This document shows, piece by piece, positions 31,019-42,045 of a stretch of 64,000 bases of DNA. Position numbers and translations under genes: made by a program. This DNA is from Silene latifolia (Eukaryota > Streptophyta > Magnoliopsida > Caryophyllales > Caryophyllaceae). Each line of letters starts with the position of its first letter. Positions within the stretch are counted from its first letter, which is position 1. Below the pieces are notes generated by a model that saw nothing but the letters and a program-made list of their open reading frames with translations, did not search any database and was not told the origin of the DNA. The stretch spans positions 15,440,948 through 15,504,947 of the forward strand of contig NC_133532.1 of NCBI RefSeq assembly GCF_048544455.1, written 5' to 3'.

Positions 31019-31332
31019 TTAATTGGTTTATGTATTAATTATGTTAAATTGTGTTTTAAGGAATGTTTTAATTAAAATATGTCAAATTGTGTTTTAAGGA
31101 ATGTTTTAATTAAATTACGTTTTAAGTCATTTAATCGGATGCAGAGGATAATAAACTACAATAATTGGATAAATAAAATATAAGGTACAATAATCGGATA
31201 AATAAAATAAAAGGTACAATAATCGGACAAATAAAAGCAAAGATCAACTCGCGAAACTGCGCCATACAGATAGCTGATGTCGATACAGACCATCATAATG
31301 AGCTACGCTTTCATCATGTACCCAACAAGGGG
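31019..31332. repeat. AT-rich spacer with short direct repeats
   Basis: A segment ending GTGTTTTAAGGAATG occurs twice (about 31050 and 31090). A segment with AATCGGATAAATAAAATA occurs about three times between 31155 and 31230. No gene is seen. Confidence 0.6.
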
Positions 31333-32060
31333 CTATTGGAGGCATAGGTGACAAGGGGCGTACCCGGAGCCGCAAATAGTGGTTTCCCGCATGTAATACC
31401 CATAAGACACCATATGGGGTACGTACTCCGGGGGGGCTCGTAAAGGCAAATTAGTATAACTACCATTCCAATGTCGGTGACCTTCTTGATCGTCAAATGA
31501 AGAAATACAACATATCACCCAATTGTACATCGTAGCATAACCATATAGATCGAAACTGTCCATCCAATGACCCGAGCCACACGGTATTTGATCCATAAAT
31601 GTAATTCTAGCTACTTCCGCATCAAATCTCCCTGGGCCATAAATATGATCACGGTAAAGGGGACTACGGATTTCCCTAAGTAAATCTGTTCTAGCCATCG
31701 TGAAATGAGATTGGTCACCCCGAACAGCATGTGAGAGAACTCGAAAACCACAATGACCGTCTCCGGAAGGATTAAACCACGCTTCTAAATGCTCGTGAAA
31801 CCAGGAAGGCAAAAAGTGAAGATAAGGAAAGTACCTCGAATGACCAATGGTGTAGTTTACCTCAAGAGGTGCGCAATACGATGTGCCGAAACTCCCCGTA
31901 CTCGTGGTAGCAGTGGTAGACGGTGTACCGGGGCCCGTTTGAGTGGATCGGGGGGTACTATACGGAGTAAAACGAACCGTCATAGTAGAACGGGGAGTAG
32001 ACGACGGAGTAACAGGAACCGTCGGAGTAGAACGGGGGGTACTAGACGGAGTACGTTAGG
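31333..32060 (-). pseudogene. OTU-type cysteine protease domain, C-terminal to the MULE transposase
   Basis: A Pro/Thr/Ser-rich linker (TPSSTPRSTMTVRFTPYSTP) leads into WFNPSGDGHCGFRVLSHAVR. That carries the D-G-x-C catalytic Asp/Cys motif of OTU deubiquitinases. QSHFTMARTDLLREI and SGHWMDSFDLYGYATMYNWV follow as the helix and the strand before the catalytic His. A HRHWNGSYTNLPLRAPPEY-like end may hold that His. Same strand and directly after the transposase, but the reading changes frame at about 32060-32100 and no frame is open across the joint. A single fused protein is therefore inferred. A separate gene is the alternative. Confidence 0.65.
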
Positions 32061-32090
32061 AAGACGCGTTTCTTTGGGGCGTAGCACTGC

Positions 32091-33375
32091 CTACTCGAAC
32101 CCGAACCCGTGCATGCTCAACGCGGACGGATCTCTACGAGTTCCCCTACTCGGACGTCCTCTAGGGTTCTCGTTCACCCGGGGCTCGTTAACATCCTCCT
32201 CTTCCGGATGTATCTGAGAGTAAAGGGCATCGAACATGGATGATCTCATACTCGTATCTGCATTCCGAATTTCATCGAATAACTCCTCCAATCGATCATC
32301 GTCACAAGTCGGCATTGCCTCCGAACCATCGTACTCCAACTTCCTCCAAAATGCATATAACACATCAACAGGGACCCGAGATCCGTTTCTAGCAATGCGA
32401 TGAAGTGAACAAGCACATAACAAACCAAGTGTAGTAGCCTTTACACAACCGCAATCGATAATCAAGGCATCTTCCGTCATCTTGGCACCTCTTTCGAATT
32501 CTTCACGCAATTCACTGATGACATTCTTTGATATTTTTAAAGAAAGTCTGGAAAATAATCGCTGAATCCTCGTCAACCGCTTCGATCTAGATAACTCCAA
32601 CGAGTGTCGGATCTCAACATGTTGCGTTTCCATCAAAGAATGAAACCTTATCCAAATGCCATCAACGGCCAGTTTCGCGCTATTCAACCATCTCTTCAAA
32701 TTCGCATGAGCCGACTCAACCCGGGATGTAGAAGTATTCCCAAAACGAGTTATCTTGTTTGTTTTATACTTGGCCCATTTTTCCAAGTGCGGGAACCATT
32801 GCCTCTCAATATAAGCCGCCACTCCCGCCCATTGTCTTGCCAAATTGCCCCACGCCACATTAAACTTATCTTCGGTCTCCGCCTCGACAACCGCTTCAAA
32901 CAACTTACAAGTTATGTGCTTAGCCCAACTATCCTGACCCGTGATATCAAGTGCTTTCGTCTCCACGTTAGAATATATATGCCAAAGACATAGCAAGTGA
33001 GACGAATCCGGAAAAACAATGGGAATCGCGTTCAACAAACCTGCCTCGCAATCAGTAACAATAGGATTAGGTTGAACGACATCATTGAGAAGGGCCTTCA
33101 GTTTCCGTAAGACCCACAAATATCCATCCTCGGACTCATGCGTCACAAGAGCATACGCGATGACAAAGCTCTTCCCGTGTGACTCCAACCATCTCAACAA
33201 GCGGAAGACGGTATAAATTTGTCTTGTACGTGGAATCGATCAATACCACATAATAGTATGATCGAAACATCTTAACGGCTTCTGGATGAGCCATGAACAC
33301 GTGGGTTAGCTCATCGGTCTCCTGATCAGTGACCCAATAATGAACGTACTTATGCTGAACCGCAAGTGCTAACAT
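32091..33375 (-). pseudogene. MULE transposase domain (FAR1/MuDR type)
   Basis: The transposase core begins VQHKYVHYWVTDQETDELTH with VVLIDSTYKTNLYRLPLVEM (first Asp). After a frame change at about 33175 it continues SFVIAYALVTHESEDGYLWV. PIVTDCEAGLLNAIPIVFPD follows (second Asp), then LLCLWHIYSNVE and TSRVESAHANLKRW (Glu). A SWIM-like Cys/His cluster (CGCVKATTLGLLCACSLHRI) follows near residue 270 of the last ORF. This is the order of MuDR/FAR1-type transposases. Two one-base shifts (near 33400 and 33175) break this copy. Confidence 0.85.
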
Positions 33376-33401
33376 CTCACAGCCGGGTTTCTCCCATCTC
33401 T

Positions 33402-33941
33402 TTACTCGGCCCTTACTTTCTGAGAACGATTGTAGATTTGTCGCCGATTAGGTCTTGACTTTTCCGGATTCCGCTGATGCAAACCCGCACTAATAATTGC
33501 CGGTCTAACGTGAGCTATAACTTGGGCATCGATATAAGCCAACTCCTCGTCATCAAACTTTGCAAAGTATCTGTCGCCGTCACAATACAACGTTAAAGCA
33601 TGATTATGAAACCCGGATCTTATCACAAGCTTCCACTTATTCTCTTCTAATTCAACAACTTTCATTGAAAATTTGCATTTGCACCACGCGGTAGCCGTGT
33701 TACCCCTAATTAAAGAATCGGCATCCTTATTTACGGGACCTTTTCCACCCATCCGACAAACAAAATAATCTTGTCTCAAATTCGTGTTACGACCAACTCT
33801 CTTGTTGCTTGCTATTTTTATACCAAACCCGAGTCGGAGTCCGATCTCATATGCCCAATTAAACGCTTCAATACTTGATGCAAAGAACAAGGTAGTCGTA
33901 AAATGATCTGAGTAATCAATACCGTCTCCATCGTTAATCAC
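33402..33941 (-). pseudogene. FAR1-type DNA-binding domain of the MULE transposase (exon 2)
   Basis: After an acceptor (GCGCAG at 33947-33942) the exon reads on with ASSIEAFNWAYEIGLRLGFG, RQDYFVCRMGGKG, TAWCKCKFSMKVVELEENKW and IRSGFHNHALTL. These are the Cys and His-x-His ligands and WRKY-GCM1-like fold of FAR1 domains. The frame ends at 33402 and the transposase continues in another frame. The ATG at 33953 lies upstream of the acceptor and is probably not the start; a short first exon is at 34673-34723. Confidence 0.8.
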
Positions 33942-34672
33942 CTGCGCACGCATTTCGATAAATTAGTTATTAATTAATTATTTGCTACGGAACGAGTCGG
34001 AATAAATAAAATAATTAATTAATACAAAGACGGTAATTAATTATTTCAATTGTATTATACAAAACGAGTCGAAAATATTAAAGATAAAAATATAATATAA
34101 AGACGGTAATTAATTATTTCAATTGTTTTATACAAAACGAGTCGGAAATATTAAAGATAAAAATATAATATAAAGACGGTAATTAATTATTTCAATTGTC
34201 GGAAAAAATAAAAAAATAAAAAAAATATAATACAAAGACGGAAAATAATTATTTTAAATGTTTTACACAAAACGAGTCGGAAACAAAAAGAAAAAAGAAA
34301 AAAAATACACGGTTTGGGCCTTGGACGAAAGGATTTTTTGTCCAAAACCAGGCCCGGACGAAAAATTCTTTCGTCCATAATGGGCCTTGGACGAAAGAAT
34401 TTTTTGTCCAGGCCCGGTATTGGACGAAAAATTCTTTCGTCCAAGGCCCATTGTGGACGAAAGAATTTTTCGTCCATTACCTGGTCTGGACGAAAAATCT
34501 CTTCGTCCAGGCCCAGTTCGTGTTATTTTTTTTTTTTTTTTCAATTGCATTTTCAAATAAATCCGTCACAAATTCTATCATAATTCCGTCTACAATCAAG
34601 GCATCTATCCTAATTCGGTATTCAATCGATAATAAAACATAAATTTTTGACAAAACAAAATCGTAAACTCAC
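33942..34672 (-). other. First intron of the MULE transposase gene
   Basis: On the minus strand GTGAGT at 34672 and GCGCAG at 33942 bound a 731-bp intron in phase 0. It holds AT-rich direct repeats (a segment with AAGACGGTAATTAATTATTT three times at 34020-34200) and the palindrome array at 34321-34508. Confidence 0.6.
34321..34508. repeat. Array of six short palindromes with 33-bp period
   Basis: Palindromes start at 34323, 34356, 34389, 34421, 34455 and 34488. The cleanest has arms GGACGAAA / TTTCGTCC around AATTC. The central bases alternate so that successive units are near reverse complements of each other. The spacers carry AGGCCC or GGGCCT, extending the symmetry. The array lies in the first intron of the MULE gene. 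Confidence 0.9.
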
Positions 34673-34723
34673 CTCATTACTAGCTTCATTGTTGGAATCG
34701 TTGTAAAAATCGTTCCCGTTCAT
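34673..34723 (-). CDS. First coding exon of the MULE transposase gene
   Basis: ATG at 34723, 17 codons (MNGNDFYNDSNNEASNE), then GTGAGT. The acidic N-terminus joins in phase 0 to the exon at 33941. This start is preferred over the ATG at 33953 because of the two matching splice signals. Confidence 0.55.
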
Positions 34724-35040
34724 GTTGTTAATTACAAATACCGCTCTTTTTTTTTCTGAAAAACCGACTTTTTTTTTTCGTTTCAAAAATTTTAGTGAGA
34801 CGGTGACTTGTGTTTTAGTGAGACAGAAATTGCATTTTAGTGAGACGGAGACGGAAATTGCATTTCAGTGAGACGTATATGGAGTCATGTTATGGAGGGC
34901 AAACTTGGAAATTTACATTAATTGTCGACGATAATTAGTAAAATGTCGACGACATATAGCAGGACCCTTATAAAAATCGCTCATTTTGCTCTGATTATGT
35001 ACTTAGGCTCTGTTTTTTTTTTTTTTTTTTTTTTTACCTT
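34724..35040. other. Upstream region of the MULE gene
   Basis: Contains a degenerate repeat of TTTTAGTGAGACGG (four times at 34789-34875), two GTCGACGA motifs about 25 bp apart, and a T(21) run near 35013. Terminal inverted repeats of the MULE would be expected near here; I could not pair any with the other side. Confidence 0.5.
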
Positions 35041-35390
35041 AAAAATCACTTAATTTAAACTTACTTCAGATCCTATAAGTTCAGTTCAGTTAAGTTCAGA
35101 TCTTATAAGTTCAGTTCAGATCCTATGCGTCACTTAATTTAAGTTCAGTTCAGATCCTATGAGCCACTTATAACTTAACCACTTAAGATAATCGACATAT
35201 GCTAGTTCAGATCTTATGCGTCACTTAATTTATGTTGAGTTCAGATCCTATAAGTTGAGTTCAGATCCTATAAGTTCAGTTCATTTCAAATCCTATAAAT
35301 TCAGCTCAATTCAGATCCTATAAGTTCAGTTCAGTTTTGTTCAGATCCTATAAATTCAGTTCAGTTCAGATCAAATCAGTTTCAGTCCAA
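35041..35390. repeat. Degenerate short repeats (TCAGATCCTATAAGTTCAG)
   Basis: About a dozen copies of a 20- to 25-bp unit around TTCAGATCCTATAAG, some with GCGTCACTTAATTT between them. No coding sense. It may be a simple-repeat MITE or an expanded unit; I cannot classify it. Confidence 0.7.
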
Positions 35391-35507
35391 AAAAAGAGGG
35401 TCTTACTTTTGATTAAATGCTTTTCATACCAATCGGAACAGCTAACTTTCAAATTGGAATTTTTCATTTGCTCGATATAAATGGTATCCTTGTTTGGTTA
35501 AAACTTA

Positions 35508-35891
35508 GGGTAAGATTATTGGTAATCTTGAGACAAGACTTTGGTAAGTCTTGAGACAAGACTCACTCAAGACTACCAATAATCTACCCTAGTCTTGATA
35601 GAGTCTTAACAAAGTCTTAAGTTGAGTCTTAGAAATCCAAGACTCAACTTAAGACTTTGGGTGAGTCTTGATCCCACCTTAAAGAAATATTAACCAATGG
35701 GTGACCAACATGTGTCCTTTCTTTTTGTTAAAAAAATAAAGTGAAGTGGAAAAGTAGAGTCTGAGATGAGTCTGACGGAAAATGTATAAAATCTGAGGTG
35801 AGTCTGAACAATAAAGAAATAATAAAAGTTAGTGAAAAGCTGATGTGACAGAGTCTTAAGACTTGGAAGAGTCTGACTGATAATCTCACCC
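35508..35891. mobile_element. Tourist/PIF-Harbinger-like MITE
   Basis: 384 bp with terminal inverted repeats beginning GGGTAAGATTATTGGT on the left and, inverted, GGGTGAGATTATCAGT on the right. TTA precedes the left end (35505-35507) and follows the right end (35892-35894), the 3-bp target duplication of PIF/Harbinger elements. The inside is rich in AGACTC/GAGTCT repeats and has no ORF. Confidence 0.75.
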
Positions 35892-35894
35892 TTA

Positions 35895-36278
35895 TACCAT
35901 GATTAGAGCGCACGACAATATCTTTGTCTACTGCTTTGAACATAATAAACTGGCCATTTGCATTGGAAGTGAGTAATGTCGGGTTCAAATTTGGACATTT
36001 AAACTTTATAAGTATGTTTGTATTCAACTCAATTTCTTATCAGAAAATTATTACGGATTACTTAATCATTTTGAGAATTAGGCTTAAAAGTAAGTTGGAG
36101 GTTCAAAAAATCAAGCTAGATTGAGTCTATTTGGATTTCAATTTATATTTTAAGTTTGTCTATTTATATATGATCTAATTCTTTTTTTTTTTTTTGAAAT
36201 AATTCTTATCAGATCCGCGAGTAATATTACACCAGAAGAACCGCCATTTTTACTTATGATAAAAAGATACTTGTGAAC
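35895..36278. other. AT-rich spacer
   Basis: No gene or clear repeat apart from a T run near 36183. Confidence 0.5.
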
Positions 36279-36800
36279 TCGGGCCTGGGCCGCACCCGCA
36301 TGAAGGAGAGAGAGAGTCCGACTTATAAATCCAAGGAAGTTCCATCCCAAAATCAATTGGCAATGGATGGAGTGACTCCTTGGTTTATATGATAGACAAC
36401 TCTCTCCTCTTTTTTCAATGTGAGATACTCACATGTGCCTTTATCATGGGTGAGCTGTATCTTGACACTCCCCCTCACATGTGAGGTCCCTGTTCAGGTA
36501 GATTGAAACTTCCTTGGACTTATAAGTAAAAGTTGGGTCAGAAAAATTGCAGTTGGACAAAAGACTTAAAAAATCCAATCTGCCTGAACAGGGACCTTAC
36601 ATGTGAGGGGGAGTGTCAAGATACAGCTCACCCATGATAAAGGCACATGTGAGTATCCCACATTGGAAAAAGAGGAGAGAGTTGTCTATCATATAAATCA
36701 AGGAGTTACTCCACCCATTGCCAATTGCTTTTGGGATGAAACCTCCTTGAACTTATAAGTTGGACTCTCTCTCCTCCATACGGGTGCGGCCCAGGCCCGG
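36279..36800. mobile_element. Foldback of two head-to-head copia-like 3' ends
   Basis: Arms of about 226 bp (36279-36505 and 36576-36800) are inverted copies around a 70-bp centre. Each arm holds GTGAGGGGGAG, a polypurine-tract-like run, directly before TGTCAAGATAC, an LTR start. The LTR interior (GCACATGTGAGTATCCCACA) runs outward to CCAGGCCCGGGC. So two LTR 3' ends face away from each other from a short shared internal stub. There is no coding sequence. Confidence 0.7.
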
Positions 36801-37521
36801 GCGATAACCGATCTTAACAAAATCACAACTACTTTTTTTAATCCTTATTTAAACTAATTGTGAAATAAGGTTTTATCAGCGAATAATGTGCAAAAAGTCT
36901 TCCACGCAAAATGTAGGAACATTCCTCTTGTTTCTTCCTTTCTCTTGTGAGTTGTCAGTTGTGACTTCTGTTTTACCGGTCCACATACAAACACTTTGAA
37001 ATCATCCAACTTACTCCGTACATGTTTTGCTTCAAGTTGCTAAACGTCAACCATTCGAATACAAAAACTGCAAGTGACCTCTTACAATCCTCTTTCTCTT
37101 TTAATATTATTTAAATTGAGTGTGAGTCGTTATAAGTTTGTGACCATCATAAATGAGAATTTGTAAATTCTAACTAAAACTCAAGTTAGTAGAGCCAAAA
37201 TGTGATGTTTTACGAGTACAAATATAGATAGAACATTTTAGAAACAAATTACTCATTCCACCATGATTATTTATTTACATGTAATTAGAATTTAATTAAA
37301 TCACCAGAAATTATAAAAGATAAACAAATGTTTAAGACGAAAGAAATAGTAATTTAATAGAGTAACCTAAATAAAAAGAGTCAAAATTTAAACAAAATCA
37401 AAATATTCATTGCGATAATTATATTACATTAGTTAGTAGTACTTCGTAATAGAATTAGTCAATTAACACAAATAATATTGCTCTAATTAAAAATCTCTAG
37501 TACCATTAATTATGAGGAAGG
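36801..37521. other. AT-rich intergenic sequence
   Basis: No gene, structured repeat or element end seen. Confidence 0.5.
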
Positions 37522-37539
37522 TGATAAATGAACCATCTC

Positions 37540-39048
37540 TGATGCGTGTCATTTATATGATGTTTTACATCTCTTTTTACACGCATTTCAGAGCTCATTT
37601 GTGTAATATTTGTTGCTTTTCTCCCTATTTCCGTCTACTTCCGTATTTTGTACTTTATTGCAGAAATGTGAAGAATTCGACGGGAAATCAAGCCAAATCC
37701 GTCCCCGGGTAAGCTGCATTGTAAATGACGTAAAGGAATTGCTTAAGGAACGAGCTTGGTGCGCGATCCAAGGCCCAAAAGACAAGTCCACGAGAATAAA
37801 GAAGTCAAGTAGCAGCTCATCCGGTCGATCGACTAGTCCCATCAGTCGATCGACCAACTATCGGATCCCAGAAGCTACTGTTGCTGAGGAGCAGTCGATC
37901 GACCAGCCTGAGTAGTCGATCGACCAGATTTCTTTACCAGACGAGAATTAGAAAGTCGTGAATCTCAAGGCCCGTGAAGTTTAGGTTTTAGAAATAAGTT
38001 GTTGCGTTTATTGCTATATAACGTAACACCAACATCTAGTTTTAGTATCAGAAAATACATTAAGTTTCACATCACAATAGTTTAGTTTATTTTCCGAGTA
38101 ATTAGGGTTTGGTATATCGACTTTAGCATTGGAATTTCTGCACCTTTGTTCTTAATCTTTCCTCTGGAATTTTCGGTATTTGATTCTGCCCTAATCTTAG
38201 TTTATTGCTTCGCTTTCGTTAATAGTATAGAATTGATAGTTAATGCCCCAAAGCCAATTGTCATATTTTCGCTGTTATTATTTACATAAAGCATGAATTC
38301 CGTAATTGTCATGAGTTTATTTGTTGTTTTTACATTCACCATGAGTAGCTAAATAGTTAGTGCTAGGATGTAGGCGATTTATGGTTAGGCGGCATTAGAT
38401 TGAACACGGACTGAACCCGCGTGTCAGTCGATCGACTGACATTGTTGGTCGATCGACTGACCTTGTAAGGTTATCTTTCGTTTTAATTGTTTTTAATCTT
38501 GTATTTAACGAATCGAATGCATGCGACCAGTTAGATACCTATTTTGTGACCGACCCATTAGACCGAAAGGTAGGGTAGGTTGCTTGACCATCAATTAATT
38601 CGACTAAACTATGCTAAGATCGAAAGATAGGTATAGTTTAGACCATTAGTCGCTTTTCAGGACGAAAGTTAGTATTAGTGACATTAGGGACCTATAGCGA
38701 GATCGAGAGATGCTATTTGTTAGGAGTGGACCGAGAGGACCCCTTATTTCCCGCCTTACTTGTGTTTGATTTAGACCGACTTAGTTTTTGCCTTAGAAGC
38801 TATAATGACCCGACCATCCTAGTACCCTTCTTTTATCTGTTTAAATCATATCTTTAGTTTATTTTCCTTTTATTGTTTTTAGCTATAGAACAATTCAAAT
38901 CAACCCCCATATTAGTTACCTTAGACTTTCATTAAACAACTAAAGTTTACAAGCGCCTCCTTGCGGATCGACCACGTTACCACTAGCCTAGGTTAGTTTA
39001 ATAGGAGATTATAAATTTTATCTTTGGTACTCACAGCGACGGGTATCA
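37540..39048 (+). repeat. LTR 1 of the gypsy array
   Basis: Starts TGATGCGTGTCATTT, ends GACGGGTATCA. Holds six GTCGATCGAC decamers in three pairs. Short ORFs over it recur at the same place in each LTR and have no family features. Confidence 0.92.
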
Positions 39049-39053
39049 AATTT

Positions 39054-39071
39054 TGGCGCCGTTGCCGGGGA
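39054..39071 (+). other. Primer binding site, unit 1 of the array
   Basis: TGGCGCCGTTGCCGGGGA, five bases after the LTR; complementary to a tRNA-Asp 3' end. The corresponding site of unit 2 (43559-43578) reads TGGCGCGATTCTTGCGGGGA and looks damaged. Confidence 0.85.
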
Positions 39072-39171
39072 GGCAATAGTCCTAATTTTAGTTGTTTAAT
39101 TTTCAGTCTTTCTTAGTTTAAGGAACATCCGTTCCTTAAACTGTTCTTATATTTTGTTGTAGTTTCCTCTT

Positions 39172-39720
39172 ATGCGCAGGTCACAGGGTGGAGAATTAGT
39201 ACCATTGAACCCTGAGATTGAGAGATCCTTGCGCGAGTTGAGTTTCTGCACACTGCTGGTGCAGTCATCGATGTCGGTCTAGGTACCTTAACTTTCAAAG
39301 TGGGAAAGCACTCTATTGTTTTTGCCCAGCCGGCTAAGAAAAAGGATGTCATGTGGCTGTCACTTGTAATACGGTTTACGAAAAGAAATCGTACTTTGTG
39401 CTTCCTGAATTGCCTATCCCTATTACTACTCGCTTTGTGTTAACCCCTCCGCCCGGATTGGGAGCAAAAAGGAGGAAGAACTTGTTGTTTTAGATAATGC
39501 AGGAGCTGGTTTGGGAAGGAAGAGCATTTGGATGCTCCAGCTGCGACGAAGCCCATCATTCAAAGAGGCGGTCTTGGATGCCTAAGCTATGGGACTGATG
39601 AGGAAGTGGAAGATGAGCCAGTGAGATGGTCTGATTTGGATTCTGATGATCCAAAGGAAGTCCTTGATTGGGGAGATGACGAAGGCCGATCCATTTGAGT
39701 TCTCCGATGTCAATGCTTAG
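39172..39720 (+). pseudogene. Gag-start/protease-end remnant, unit 1
   Basis: Starts MRRSQGGELVPLNPEIERS, like the first residues of Athila-type Gag. After a frame change it reads as the segment that follows the protease (VIDVGLGTLTFKVGKHSIVF) and an acidic tail. Compared with unit 2 it has several extra small indels that break the frame. It could not supply a working Gag or protease. Confidence 0.6.
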
Positions 39721-42045
39721 AAGGGTGCAAATGATAAGATGAGCACCATTGAGGCTACCTCTAGTAGCCGAGAAGTTTAAGTGGGCCATACAGTGGTCCT
39801 TCTTGATCAACTATTAGTTGATCAAGTTCGATTATAAACTTCACTTTATTGCTTTCGAACTATTTTTTATTGCTTTTGTGTGCGCGAAAACTTCGCTTTT
39901 ATTTCGTTTGCTTAGGATTTTTAAGTACTTTAGACTTCGTTCTGGGTTTTGCGCAATTTTTGGCGCGTATCATTGTGCTTTTGCAGGTATTTAGAGCTTA
40001 TTAGCTCAAATCATTGAGCAATTACGAAGAAATAAGACTCGCAAAGATATTTTTCGATCGATCGGCACCATTGGTCGATCGACTGAACTGCAGGTCTAAG
40101 GAGCTACTGTTCACGACCACCTGGTCGATCGACTTGGTGATGAGGTCGATCGACCACTGCTGCTGCTATGTTCATTCACGACCTCTCCCCTGCTGTGTTT
40201 GGTCGATATGCGGTCCTAAGGGAGTCTTCTACTCCACTTTATTTCCGTCAAATTGTCTATTTCTTCTATTGCCTCATTTTTGCACAATTTTACGCTTCAA
40301 AATTGTTTTCTTGATCTTATGCGTGGTTTTTAATTGTCTTTTCGTGTCCTTATTGGTAGCATCACTCTCTGAAACCTCCTAGCTCATATTGGTTTTGGGA
40401 GGTTTCCTTTCTCGCGCTTAAAGTCTTGTGAGTTCCCAAGTCTTTACTTTATGTCATTATGTTTTTATTTCCCTTTTCTCGCAAATTCCCGTTTCTCTTC
40501 GCTTTCATTACATGATTTTGCACAATGGGGACATTGTGCGATTTGGTTTGGGGAAGGGTTTTGCGTCGCATATCATTTGCTTGCATCCACGTTTTAATTT
40601 TGTTTTTGCTTTGTTTCATTTCATTCCTTCATAAATCCAAAAATCCAAAAAAATTCAAAAATTCAAAAAAAATTCCATAAAATGCACGTTTATTTTAGCA
40701 TATAGGTCGAGTCGGAACGGTAGTATTCCCATGATGATTTAGCATTTGCACCTGTTTTGCCTGAGCCTTGCTTGATTAACATGTTATTAGTAGAATCGTA
40801 AGTGCATATCTACGAGTTTTCGTTACATTCTTGCTGAACTTGAGACTTGACTTAGGAAATTGGCAACCTACATCATATTTTCTGAGTTTTAGAGCCTATA
40901 ACTGGTGACATTCATGACCAGTTCATCTAGGAATGTGAGTAGTACTCCTTATGAAACATGTTTCCTTAATTTGCATAATTATGAATTTGATCTACTTAAT
41001 ACCTGTATGCATTCGGTTTGTGGTTAGTTGACACATGTGGTAGAGGTTTCCTTTTTCTCATTTTACCCATAAGCTTCACACTGCCAAAAATATCCTTTTT
41101 TGTCCTATCTACTACATACTACACATAGCCTGCCTTTGTCAAGCTAGTAGCCTAGTTTTTGGGATTGTTACTCGTTTTTGGTAGCATTTGCTCATGTTTG
41201 AGGTATTGTTGGGAAAATGAAAAGAAGGGAAAGAAAGATTGAAAAAGAAAAAGAAGAAAAAAAAGAAATGAAAAAAAAAGAAAAAAAAGATGATTCGAAA
41301 AAGAAAAAAAAAGAGAGAAAAGTTTCTGTACTGTTCAAAGCAGTCGATCGACTGACGTTCGTGAAAGAAAAAAAAGTCAATTCGCATGATTTAATCCTTA
41401 TCTTTTGGCGATTTTTGCTCCCATGATTCATTTATATCCTATGGGGAGTTTATTGATTTATTAGTTTGGAGCTTGTGAGTTTTGTGCTTGTTGTGGCACT
41501 GTTTCGTTTGATTATGAGCAAGAAGTTGGATGTTGCCATTTGGTTCCGTTTTGGTACTAGCTTGATCACCTGTACCTCCACTTTACCATAAAATGTTTTG
41601 CCCTTTCTTACCCATACCTCACACTTCCATAATTATACCTCGGCATGTGTCAATGGTCATCTGTTTGGTTGGAATGCATATGTATGGTCATAGAGGTCAT
41701 CTTCATAATTTATTTCTTTGGCATGTTTTCATAGGTCGATTAGGTGAGAGTCGCTACAAATTTATTCTTCCTATCTTACATATATATCACCTGCGCTTAT
41801 TGAGTGATTTGAGTGGCCCGTGAGAGTCCAATTTGATAAGTCTCTACAGTTAACGGTTCAGCAGTTTTCGACGACTTTATAACTCGTTTGCATGATTCAC
41901 ATTACTAATTGATTGTTGGTTGTGCATTAAATTGGTTTAGGTTTTACAGTTGTCAATTCGCTCTGAGATTGAACTCGTTCCATTAGGTCATTAGATCGAG
42001 TCTAGTTCTTGCTTGGGGACAAGCAAGGTTTGGTTTGGGGAGATT
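39721..42045. other. Non-coding part of internal region 1
   Basis: Includes a perfect hairpin at 39802-39826 (arms CTTGATCAAC / GTTGATCAAG, loop TATTA) and five GTCGATCGAC-type sites, the first of them altered. AATCCAAAAATTCAAAAA runs lie near 40640-40680 and a purine-rich tract at 41216-41322. The polypurine stretch GGTTTGGTTTGGGGAGA lies just before LTR 2. No gene is supported. Confidence 0.7.

Noticed and set aside
34187..34583. Repetitive ORFs on both strands over the palindrome array
   Set aside because: The translations simply follow the palindromes; open frames on both strands are expected from the symmetry.
41216..41426. Lys/Glu-rich ORF on the plus strand of the purine tract
   Set aside because: It is a translation of a low-complexity purine tract inside a retrotransposon interior.
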